From Novosphingobium colocasiae (GTDB taxonomy: Bacteria; Pseudomonadota; Alphaproteobacteria; Sphingomonadales; Sphingomonadaceae): DNA of 64,000 bases. How positions within the stretch are numbered: the first letter of the stretch is position 1; every line of letters starts with the position of its first letter. The stretch is from the NCBI RefSeq assembly GCF_014652555.1, contig NZ_BMZA01000012.1, positions 1 through 64,000 of the forward strand, written 5' to 3'. Position numbers and translations under genes: made by a program. Below the pieces are notes generated by a model, which was not told the DNA's origin, ran no database searches, and was given only the letters and a program-made list of their open reading frames with translations. Below, one piece after another: positions 54,178 to 62,557 of the stretch.

Positions 54178-54548
54178 CAGGCGTCTCCCAGCAGCTTGTC
54201 GACGATCAGGCGAGCGGCTTCTTCGGGTGAGACCTTCTTCACTTCCATCCCGGCCCCGCCGGCGTCCTTGTCGATCGCCCGGCCCTGCCGCTCGGAAGTG
54301 GTGGTCAGCAGCGTTTCCTGGATCACTTCGGGCAGCGTCTTCGCCTCGCTCTCCACGGCGCCGGTCAGCGGGCAGCAGCCGAGCGTGCGGAAGCGGATCG
54401 AGCGCATCACCGGTTCCTCGCCAGGCTGCAACGGGAAGAGATCGTCATCGACCATCAGCAGCATGCCGTCGCGCTCCACCGTCGGGCGCTTGTCGGCGAG
54501 ATAGAGCGGGACGATGGGAATGTCGTTGAGGTGGATGTACTGCCACAA
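54177..54548 (-). pseudogene. cysD: cysD 3' fragment joined in frame to a cysC-like tail
   Basis: From about 54548 the minus frame reads [31 protein letters not shown] and [14 protein letters not shown], the C-terminal part of sulfate adenylyltransferase subunit 2 (normally about 300 residues). Its last 15-20 codons ([18 protein letters not shown]) are unlike CysD ends but resemble the end of the adenylylsulfate-kinase domain of CysNC. The simplest reading is an in-frame deletion that removed nearly all of cysNC. The 5' half of cysD is also gone, ending at the junction near 54550. The TGA overlaps the cysQ start. Confidence 0.72.
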
Positions 54549-54561
54549 CCCAGGAGACAAG

Positions 54562-54702
54562 ATCATCGAGGCGCGGAAGCGGCTCCGCCTCACAACCGGA
54601 ACCGCCCGCGAATATTCCAACAAGATTTATGCAGAGACTGGCACTCGCGGACAGGCTGATCTCGTCCGCTTGGTACTCGGCGGCCTCAGGCCCTTTTGCT
54701 GA
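54562..54702 (+). pseudogene. C-terminal fragment of a LuxR-type regulator
   Basis: The plus frame from about 54562 reads [18 protein letters not shown], then [20 protein letters not shown], and ends at a TGA (54700-54702). This is the second half of a LuxR/GerE helix-turn-helix as found at the end of large sphingomonad LuxR proteins. Everything before it is replaced by the cysD fragment on the other strand, so it is a relic. No start codon or promoter is evident. Confidence 0.68.
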
Positions 54703-54911
54703 TTACGCTTTCTACGATCCGCCATACGTCGCCACTGCCGTCTCGGTCAGCAAGATATCACAAACCCGATGCGTCTCTGCTGCACTTGGCGACGGCACCT
54801 GCCTGCGCCAGACTGCGACGTTGGATGTCTCCGATACCAGCCGGCGTGAGCCGTGGAGCTTCCTTAGCCAACCGGGCGTCACGGCCAGCGACTGCCAAGG
54901 GAAGGACGAAA

Positions 54912-56282
54912 ATGGACCGGAGACAATTCATGGCGGCAAGTCTCGCGGCGATGAGCGCAGCCACCGGCTACGCAATGCCTCCTGCGCGACGTTCGCCGAA
55001 TTTCGTGGTCATCTACTGCGACGACCTGGGCTACGGCGACATCGGCCCCATGGGCGGGCGGGAGATTCCCACGCCCAATCTGGATCGCATGGCCAAGGAA
55101 GGGCTCACGCTCACCGACTACTATGCCCCGGCGAATGTCTGCACTCCATCGCGGGCGGGCCTGCTGACCGGGCGTTATCCGATCAGGTCCGGCATGTCGC
55201 GAGTGCTCAACGCCACCGACACGAACGTGATGCCGCTAACGGAAATCACGATCGCGCGCGCGCTCAAGCCCGCCTACACCTCTGCCCTAATCGGCAAATG
55301 GCATTTGGGCTGCAACAATCCATCCTGGGCACCGACCAACTACGGCTTCGACCTGTTCTACGGCATACCCTATAGCCACGACATCCAGCCCCTAAGGGTC
55401 TACGAGTTCGACCGCAGCGGCGCGCGCAGCGAATGGGAGCCGGACTACCCGCGCCTGCAGCAGATGTTCTATGCCCGCGCGGAAAAATTCATCGAGGAGC
55501 AGGCGAACAGGCCTTTCTTCCTCGAGCTCGCCCTGAGTTCACCGCACCTGCCGAACTATCCCGCGCCCGGTTTCCAGAATGGATCCGCGAATGCCGGTGC
55601 CTATGGTGACACGGTGATGGAGATCGATGCCATCGTCGGCAGGCTGATGAAGAAGCTCAAGGCGCTCGGAATTGATCAGGACACGCTGATCATCTTCAGC
55701 TCGGACAATGGCCCCTGGTTCGAAGGATCGACCGGCGGGCTGCGCCAGCGCAAGGGCGGGGCCGGGTTCGACGGCGGTTACCGAGTGCCGTTCATCGCAC
55801 GGTGGCCACGGCACATTCCCGCCAGGCGGCGGTCCGACGCGATCGCGATGGGTATCGATATCCTCCCCACCTTCTGCGCTCTGGGCGGACTACCGCTTCC
55901 GGCGAACGAACTCGATGGCAGGGACCTCAGCGGCGTCCTCCTCCACGGTGCCCGATCGCCCCACGACGAACTCGTCCTGTTCCAAGGCGAGGAAGTGGTC
56001 GGCATCCGCACCCAACAATGGAAATACGTAAACGCGGATATGTACCAGGATTACTTTATCCTGCTGGAGCATCGCGGCTATCCCCAGCTCTACGACATGA
56101 CCCGTCCCGGCGAGCAATATAGCGTCGCATCCCTTCACCCCGACATTCTCAAGGCCATGGAGCAGCGCCTTTCCAGGTCTGCCGAACGGTTCGGTGGACT
56201 CCGCACCGGCCCGAGCGTGCTGGAGAAACAGCGCTCGGCCGTCCGCCATCGGCACGTCCCGGAGCAATGGGAAGGGGACTGA
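54912..56282 (+). CDS. Arylsulfatase-type sulfatase, exported
   Basis: 456 residues, type I sulfatase. The sulfatase signature with the cysteine matured to formylglycine is CTPSRAGLLTGRY (Cys77). Metal residues lie in YCDDLGYGDIG and FSSDNGPW, and IGKWHLG is present. The N-terminus MDRRQFMAASLAAMS is a twin-arginine-type leader, so folded export is likely. ATG 54912 follows GAAGGAC. It hydrolyses a sulfate ester; the substrate could be a sulfated steroid, sugar or phenol. The maturase (FGE) gene is not in the window. It is 93 bases before a CoA ligase. Confidence 0.92.
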   Translation: MDRRQFMAASLAAMSAATGYAMPPARRSPNFVVIYCDDLGYGDIGPMGGREIPTPNLDRMAKEGLTLTDYYAPANVCTPSRAGLLTGRYPIRSGMSRVLNATDTNVMPLTEITIARALKPAYTSALIGKWHLGCNNPSWAPTNYGFDLFYGIPYSHDIQPLRVYEFDRSGARSEWEPDYPRLQQMFYARAEKFIEEQANRPFFLELALSSPHLPNYPAPGFQNGSANAGAYGDTVMEIDAIVGRLMKKLKALGIDQDTLIIFSSDNGPWFEGSTGGLRQRKGGAGFDGGYRVPFIARWPRHIPARRRSDAIAMGIDILPTFCALGGLPLPANELDGRDLSGVLLHGARSPHDELVLFQGEEVVGIRTQQWKYVNADMYQDYFILLEHRGYPQLYDMTRPGEQYSVASLHPDILKAMEQRLSRSAERFGGLRTGPSVLEKQRSAVRHRHVPEQWEGD

Positions 56283-56375
56283 ACCCGTCGGCCTAGCGCA
56301 CCATGGCGTGGGGCGAGCCGCGCCGCTTCCGCCCGCTCTTCGCATCCACAGTTTCCATGAGCTTCAGGTACCACA

Positions 56376-58070
56376 ATGAACGATCCATCCTTGAGCCAAC
56401 TGATCGGCCCCGTCGATCCGCCCCTGCTTGACCTCACGATCGGAGAGGCGCTCGAAAGCGCCGCGCGCAAGTGGCCAGGTCATGAAGCGCTGGTTTCCCG
56501 CCACCAAGGCATCAGGCTGACCTGGAGCGAATTGCTCGCCATGTCTGACGACTTTGCCGCAGGACTGCTGGCTCTCGGGATTCTGCCGGGCGATCGGGTG
56601 GCCGTCTGGGCGCCCAACTGCGCCGAATGGGCCATCGCCCAGTTCGCGACCGCCCGGGCCGGGATGATCCAGGTCAACATCAACCCGGCCTACCGGGCGT
56701 CGGAACTGGAATATACCCTGCGCAAGGTGGGGGTCAGGGCGCTCATCTGCGCCAGTTCCTTCAAGACCAGCGACTACGTGGCCATGGTGGAAACGCTGGG
56801 CGACGTGCATGACGATGGCAGGTTTCGCTCCGAACTGGTGCCGGATCTGGCTCTCGTCATCAAGATCGGGGGAGGCGCGCGAACCGGCTGGCTCGATTTC
56901 AACCATGTCGCGGCTATGGCCACGGAAAGATCTCACGAAATTTTGCAGGCCCTGCCGGCCACCCAAAGTCCGCGCGATCCGATCAACATACAATTTACCA
57001 GCGGGACGACCGGCTCGCCCAAGGGAGCCACACTTTCCCATCGCAACGTACTCAACAACGGCTATTTCGTAGGCCTTGGCATGGGCCTGCGCGAAGGGGA
57101 CCGCTTGTGCATCCCGGTTCCGCTGTACCACTGCTTCGGGATGGTGTTGGGCAATCTGGCCTGCCTCGTTCATGGCGCGACAATGATCTACCCGTCATCG
57201 GGCTTCGAACCGCTGGCGGTACTGGAAACTGTCGAGGCCGAGCGATGCACGGGGCTGCATGGCGTACCGACGATGTTCATCGCCGAACTCGAGCATCCCG
57301 AGTTCTCCCGCTTCGATCTCGGCAGCCTACGCACCGGAATCATGGCCGGATCACCCTGCCCGGTGGAAGTGATGCGCAAGGTCATGGCGCGCATGCACAT
57401 GCAGGACATCGGGATTGCCTACGGCATGACCGAAACCAGCCCCGTCAGCTTCCAGACCGCGACTGATGATCCCATTGAAGTGCGAGTAGGCACGATCGGC
57501 CAGGTCCTGCCCCATCTCGAGGTCAAGGTCGTCGATCCGGCTACCGGCAAGGTCGTACCCCGCGGGCACGCCGGCGAACTGTGCACCAAGGGCTATTCGG
57601 TGATGCTCGGCTACTGGAATGATCCCGAACGCACCGCCGAGGCGATCCGCGACGGGTGGATGCACACCGGCGATCTGGGCATTGTCGACGAAGCCGGGCT
57701 CGGCCGGATCGTCGGCCGGATCAAGGACATGATTATCCGCGGCGGTGAAAACATTTACCCGCGTGAAATCGAGGAGTTCCTCTACACGCACCCTGCCGTG
57801 GAAGACGTGCAGGTGATCGGCGTGCCGGACGAAAAGTACGGTGAGGATGTGCTCGCCTGCGTGCTGCGCAGGGCCGGCGCCGAAATCGACGCCGAAGGCC
57901 TTATAAACTTCTGCCGCGGCAGGATCGCCCATTACAAGGTACCGCGCTATGTACGGTTCGTGGACAGCTTCCCGATGACCGTTTCGGGCAAGGTCCAGAA
58001 ATACCTCCTGCGCGAAACGATGATCGCCCTGCTTGCAGAGGAAGCCTATAGCGCCACGCGCGCGCTGTGA
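56376..58070 (+). CDS. Acyl-CoA ligase (fatty-acyl-CoA synthase type)
   Basis: 564 residues, AMP-forming. Motifs: [69 protein letters not shown] and SGKVQK. Third ligase of the window. The [13 protein letters not shown] hinge is that of medium/long-chain and side-chain ligases. It follows the sulfatase on the same strand, so the acid freed after desulfation might be its substrate; this is inference. Confidence 0.92.
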   Translation: MNDPSLSQLIGPVDPPLLDLTIGEALESAARKWPGHEALVSRHQGIRLTWSELLAMSDDFAAGLLALGILPGDRVAVWAPNCAEWAIAQFATARAGMIQVNINPAYRASELEYTLRKVGVRALICASSFKTSDYVAMVETLGDVHDDGRFRSELVPDLALVIKIGGGARTGWLDFNHVAAMATERSHEILQALPATQSPRDPINIQFTSGTTGSPKGATLSHRNVLNNGYFVGLGMGLREGDRLCIPVPLYHCFGMVLGNLACLVHGATMIYPSSGFEPLAVLETVEAERCTGLHGVPTMFIAELEHPEFSRFDLGSLRTGIMAGSPCPVEVMRKVMARMHMQDIGIAYGMTETSPVSFQTATDDPIEVRVGTIGQVLPHLEVKVVDPATGKVVPRGHAGELCTKGYSVMLGYWNDPERTAEAIRDGWMHTGDLGIVDEAGLGRIVGRIKDMIIRGGENIYPREIEEFLYTHPAVEDVQVIGVPDEKYGEDVLACVLRRAGAEIDAEGLINFCRGRIAHYKVPRYVRFVDSFPMTVSGKVQKYLLRETMIALLAEEAYSATRAL

Positions 58071-58278
58071 CTGCCGCAGGGCAAGCTGTCGGACTGCGCA
58101 ATATGGCGGATTGCATCAGAGTCGCATCGCCCGGCCGGGACGCGCTGGGTCGGGCTTGGCGTTGCGCAAAAGGCCAGGGCACAGGTGGCCAGCACGGCAG
58201 AGCGGTATCGACGTGTCCCCCCGCTGTGTCCGCCTGGCAAATCGCGATGGTGCCGAGCCTGCCCCCGGATCAGTCAAT

Positions 58279-59721
58279 TCACTCTTCCCCTTGTGGCATG
58301 TGAGCGCACCCGGCGACAGTTGCCGGCAGGGTAGGGGACTTGGAATCCTGCTTCACACACCACGGATAGCGTGTTGAATCGAGCGGGCCGTCGTTCGCGG
58401 TCGCCATGACGCGGGCAAGGCGCGCTTTGTGCTTGGCGGCTTCGCCACCCGCCCTCACCGCATCCACTTCGGTCTCCACACCGGACAATGGGTTCATGTG
58501 AACAAACCGCCCATCGCCGTAGAGCTTCCATTCTGCATCGAATGCGAACCGCGCCGGTTCGAAGACCCAGGCCGGCGCATAGTGTTGGAAGATCGTCTCG
58601 CGAGCGGTCTTTGCCTTGCCTTGCATCACCGACCATTGGCTCACGCCATCGATAGTGCCTGGCTTGACCGCCCGCCCGCCGATCTCGGCAAAAGTCGGCA
58701 GGAAATCGGCGAAGTCGAACAGTGCGGCACTGACCTTGCCTACCGGGACTCGGCCCGGAGCCCAGGCGATCAGCGGCACGTGCGTACCGTTGATCGTCGG
58801 GGTGCCCTTCCCGCCCTGCACGGGAACGCCATCGCGCATCGTGGTGATGGCGCGATTGGTGCCGTTGTCCCCGGTGAAGATCACGACGGTATTCTTGTCC
58901 AGACCTTCCCTGCGCAGGGCGTCCATAACGTCGCCGACCTCCTTGTCCATGTAGGTCACCATGGCGGCGAACCGGTTCTTGTCCCCCTTGGCCTGCATCG
59001 AATCCGGCGTCGGCACGAATGGATTGTGAACCAGAACCATCGAGTAATAGAGGAAGAAGGGTCTGTCCTTGTTGCGATGGATGAAATCCACCGCAAACGA
59101 CGCATCGAGATCCGGGCCGAAGCCTTCTTCGTTGATCTTGGTTCCGTTGTTCGAAACGCGGGTTGGCCCCCAATAACGCGATCCGTGGCGGTCGAGCGCG
59201 CGCAACTGCCACAGGTAATACTCGTCGAAGCCCGCAGCTTCCGGGGTGATTCCGACGCGACCGTCGAAACCGTTGCCCATTAGCTGCCATTTGCCGACTA
59301 TGCCGGTGGCGTAACCGGCATCCTTCAGGACATTGGCGAATGTGCGCTGCCCCGGTGCCAGATAGCCGAACGCTTCGTAGTTCCGATGATTGTCCTGCCC
59401 GGTCATCAACCGCACGCGCGAGGGTGAGCAGAGCGGCATCGCGTGCGCATTATCGAAGCGGGTGCCCTCGCGCGAGAGGCGATCAATGTTCGGTGTGTAA
59501 TACTCGCCGCCGTAGGCGTTCACACCCTCAACCCCGAAATCGTCTGCGAGGATCAAGATGATGTTGGGCACCCCACTTATCTGTGCACGCGCAGTTGGCG
59601 AAGGCAGTGCCGGAGCCTGGGACCTTGCGGGACAGGCAAGCGCGAGTACCCCCGCAGAAGCCACCATCAGCGCCGCCTTTATCGGCGGCAAGGAAACCCG
59701 TCGACGAGGCTCGGCAGACAT
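58279..59721 (-). CDS. Arylsulfatase-type sulfatase, exported
   Basis: 480 residues. The signature cysteine (about Cys98) is in CSPSRVRLMTGQ, with DDFGVEGVNAYGG (metal) and VGKWQLMG. The N-terminus (MSAEPRRRVSLPPIKAALMV, then CPARSQA) is a signal peptide, possibly lipoprotein-like at its cysteine. AAGGAGG lies 5 bases before the ATG. It resembles the other sulfatase only in the shared motifs, so they are separate acquisitions rather than a local duplication. It is downstream of the intact TonB receptor on the same strand, a pairing typical of import and desulfation of an exogenous sulfate ester. Confidence 0.92.
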   Translation of the reverse strand: MSAEPRRRVSLPPIKAALMVASAGVLALACPARSQAPALPSPTARAQISGVPNIILILADDFGVEGVNAYGGEYYTPNIDRLSREGTRFDNAHAMPLCSPSRVRLMTGQDNHRNYEAFGYLAPGQRTFANVLKDAGYATGIVGKWQLMGNGFDGRVGITPEAAGFDEYYLWQLRALDRHGSRYWGPTRVSNNGTKINEEGFGPDLDASFAVDFIHRNKDRPFFLYYSMVLVHNPFVPTPDSMQAKGDKNRFAAMVTYMDKEVGDVMDALRREGLDKNTVVIFTGDNGTNRAITTMRDGVPVQGGKGTPTINGTHVPLIAWAPGRVPVGKVSAALFDFADFLPTFAEIGGRAVKPGTIDGVSQWSVMQGKAKTARETIFQHYAPAWVFEPARFAFDAEWKLYGDGRFVHMNPLSGVETEVDAVRAGGEAAKHKARLARVMATANDGPLDSTRYPWCVKQDSKSPTLPATVAGCAHMPQGEE

Positions 59722-59853
59722 CAAGCACCTCCTTCAGAGCCGATTTCGCAGGTCCGGATATGAAGGCTCAGTATCCGGAGCCAGCGGCGGCCAGATCAAA
59801 ATCATATAACGGGGCGCAGCGTGAAAATCTCGCTGCCCCCCGTCAGTTGCAGA

Positions 59854-62196
59854 TCAGAATTTGTACGACAACCGCCCACCGACGTAGCGATCATTGATCC
59901 GCTGCAGGGCTTGCTGAAGTGCCCCGTTCGGGGAGAAGCTCTGCTGTGGCACGAAGGTCTGCTTATTCTCCTTGAACAGGTTGCGAACGAAGAATTCCGC
60001 CGTGAAGTGCTCATTGCGGATGCCAGCGTTCACATCGACATAGTTGGTCTTCCCGAAGTAGCTTGTCGGCTCGCCGAGAAGGCTGGTGCGCTGCGACGAC
60101 GCATGCTTGATCAACGGCGAGAAGTAAGCCTCCAGGCCGTTGTCGTTGAGCGGAAGGGTGTATTCGAAGGAGAATGTGGCCTTCAGACGCGGCGCATTGT
60201 TCAGCAATTGGCCAGCGAGGTTGTTCTGAACAAACGTCCTAGAGCCCGGGGCGATCGGGAAACACACCGCGCCGGGCGTGTCCGCCGATTGACTACGCGG
60301 TGCATTGATGTAGCAGGACGGGTTCGGGAAATCGAGGATCTTCGCTTCGGTGTAGGCCAGGTTCAAGTTCGCCGTGAGGCGTGAACTGACCCGGCCCACA
60401 GCGTTGAGTTCGACACCGCGGGTGCGGACTTTGCCCACCGAAGCGAGCCTGCGTGAAACCGACTGCGTGACAGGGTCAACGATGCTCGTCTGGACCTGAT
60501 AGTTCTGGTAATTGCTGTTGAACACCGACAGGTTGAGCGTGAGATTGCGGTTGAAGAACTGCGACTTCATACCGGCTTCCCAGGACTTCACCGATTCCTG
60601 CGGCAAGGGTGCCAGCGTGTTGGTGAGGAGACCCGTCGTATCCGAGGAATCGTAGATAGGCCCCTGCTTTGCCTTGGAGTACGTCCCGTAAAGCATTACG
60701 TCCGGGGCGACCTTGTACTGGACCCCGAGGTCGTAGTTGACGAAGCTGGCCGTCGCCTGCGCCGCGCCCCGCGCGCCTGTCTGCAGGGCCGGCATGTCCT
60801 GGACCACCCCATTCGACAGGAGATGCTGCACCGCCGGCAGGATCGGGGTGTAGAAGTCTGCGGAGATCTTGTCCCGCTCCCAGCGGATGCCCCCAAGAAT
60901 CTTGAACGCGTCGGTCACTGCATAATCCGCATGCGCGTACCCAGCCAGCGACTTTGTCTTGTATGCCGCCTCGGTCACCGCGGTGAAAAGGTACCGGGTG
61001 AAGTTGTTCGTGGTATTCTCATTCGAGTAAAAGCCGCCAACTACGTAATTGAGCGGCCCGGTACCGGGCGAATTGAGCCGGATTTCCTGGGTCCAGTAGT
61101 CAGTACCGGTGACGGTGTGCTGAAAGCCATCGAATTCCGGACGAGTGTTCGACAGGTCCGCAGTGGTGATCAGGCCGAGACCAAAGACCGTGTCGGCCCT
61201 GGATCGTTCGTTCAGGTACGATGTTATCGAACTGATCGTCACGCCACCTGGCGTGGCGAGCGTCAGACGACCAATGCCGCCCCAGTCCGTATACTTTTCC
61301 TCGCCATTGTAGGGACTGGCGAAGTTCCGGTTCGACTTCGAGGGCGTGACACCCGGCTGAGCTTCCGAGAACGGGCGCAGCTTGATATCGGTCGGCCAGA
61401 CGAAGCCATCCGGGACGTAGGCGAACGGCTTGACCAGCAGCGACCCGTTCTTGTGGGTGTACTGATAGAACGCAGTCAGTTCAGCGGTCAGCGAATCGCT
61501 GACCAGCACCTTGACCTTGTTGCGCGATCCATAGGTGTATTCGCTTGACCACTTGTCGAGCGTGACGTTCTTGTACAAGCCCCTGAAGCCGTTGAAATAC
61601 TGCGACATGCTGACCTGAACCCGATCGTTTACCGGACCAGAGACCCAAGCAGTAAGCTGCTTCTGCTCGTCGGACGTGTAGAGCGCGTTGACCATGCCCT
61701 TCCACTCGGCCGTGGGGCCGCGAGTCACGATGTTGACGAGACCGCCGGAAGCATTGCGGCCCGAGAGGGTTCCCTGCGGCCCGGGCAGGACTTCGATCTG
61801 CGCCACGTCGAGCAATGTGTTCGACATGACCGTCGATGACGGCTGCGGCACGTCATCGACAACAAGGCCGACCTTGTTCGGGGCATTGAGCGTAGAGGCA
61901 CCGGTGCCGACGCCGCGCATGGCAAGGGTCTGACCTTCACCCGAGATCGACGGAGCCAGCTTCTGCAGGTCACCGATCGCGGTGATGTTCTGCTTTTGCA
62001 GCGCGGCCGACGTGACGACCTGCACCGACTTGGGAATGTCTTGGAGCTTTTCATTGCTCTTGTTGGCGGTCACGACGATTTCGTCGCCCTGTGGGCGCGT
62101 CGCCTCGTCGGCGGCTGCCTGCGCAAATGCAGGCGACGCAAGCAGGGCCGCCGGGGGAATGCCCGCCAAAAGGGTATACTTGAGAAAACTCTTCAT
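59854..62196 (-). CDS. TonB-dependent outer-membrane receptor
   Basis: About 780 residues. Signal peptide (FLKYTLLAGIPPAALLASPA, cut near FAQA), TonB-box region (DEIVVTANKSNEKLQDIPKS), plug with GLVVDDVPQPSSTVMS and VLPGPQGTLSGRNASGG, and a barrel ending in FVRNLF and GGRLSYKF, the aromatic terminal strand expected for outer-membrane insertion. ATG 62196 has GGGGAGGAAG upstream. It differs from the broken receptor at 49087. Gene order (GH3 upstream, sulfatase downstream) supports uptake of a sulfated or glycosylated compound. Confidence 0.93.
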   Translation of the reverse strand: MKSFLKYTLLAGIPPAALLASPAFAQAAADEATRPQGDEIVVTANKSNEKLQDIPKSVQVVTSAALQKQNITAIGDLQKLAPSISGEGQTLAMRGVGTGASTLNAPNKVGLVVDDVPQPSSTVMSNTLLDVAQIEVLPGPQGTLSGRNASGGLVNIVTRGPTAEWKGMVNALYTSDEQKQLTAWVSGPVNDRVQVSMSQYFNGFRGLYKNVTLDKWSSEYTYGSRNKVKVLVSDSLTAELTAFYQYTHKNGSLLVKPFAYVPDGFVWPTDIKLRPFSEAQPGVTPSKSNRNFASPYNGEEKYTDWGGIGRLTLATPGGVTISSITSYLNERSRADTVFGLGLITTADLSNTRPEFDGFQHTVTGTDYWTQEIRLNSPGTGPLNYVVGGFYSNENTTNNFTRYLFTAVTEAAYKTKSLAGYAHADYAVTDAFKILGGIRWERDKISADFYTPILPAVQHLLSNGVVQDMPALQTGARGAAQATASFVNYDLGVQYKVAPDVMLYGTYSKAKQGPIYDSSDTTGLLTNTLAPLPQESVKSWEAGMKSQFFNRNLTLNLSVFNSNYQNYQVQTSIVDPVTQSVSRRLASVGKVRTRGVELNAVGRVSSRLTANLNLAYTEAKILDFPNPSCYINAPRSQSADTPGAVCFPIAPGSRTFVQNNLAGQLLNNAPRLKATFSFEYTLPLNDNGLEAYFSPLIKHASSQRTSLLGEPTSYFGKTNYVDVNAGIRNEHFTAEFFVRNLFKENKQTFVPQQSFSPNGALQQALQRINDRYVGGRLSYKF

Positions 62197-62557
62197 TACT
62201 TCCTCCCCATTTACTATGATGCGTCGCACGATCAATTCCGCCACCGGCTGCCAGCACCAGTTTCGATCACGCTGCCGATCACGTTCCCGACAAATTTTGC
62301 AGGGCCACGTCTGCCGAGCCCTTGCCGTCGCAACAAACATGGGCGTGCTGATCCACGAAGTCGCTCACAAAGGAACGGAATGGATCACATATCAGAATGC
62401 CGATGGGGTACCGTCGGCGGTCGATCGCGGACGCGGGTTGATCCCCGTCCGCATCCGCCCAATGGGCGCAAACCCGCCCATATCGCTAATGAGAATCAAC
62501 ATACTGATCGGCGATCCGAGTGAGACACATTCTTCTCTGCATGGGGCGGCGACAGAT
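62197..62557 (-). promoter_or_regulatory. 361-bp gap upstream of the TonB receptor, with direct repeats
   Basis: No gene. CGATCACG occurs at 62264-62271 and again at 62276-62283, a 12-bp period, 70-90 bases upstream of the receptor ATG. It is a possible regulator site. The promoter of the receptor should be here; -35/-10 boxes are not clear. Confidence 0.35.
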
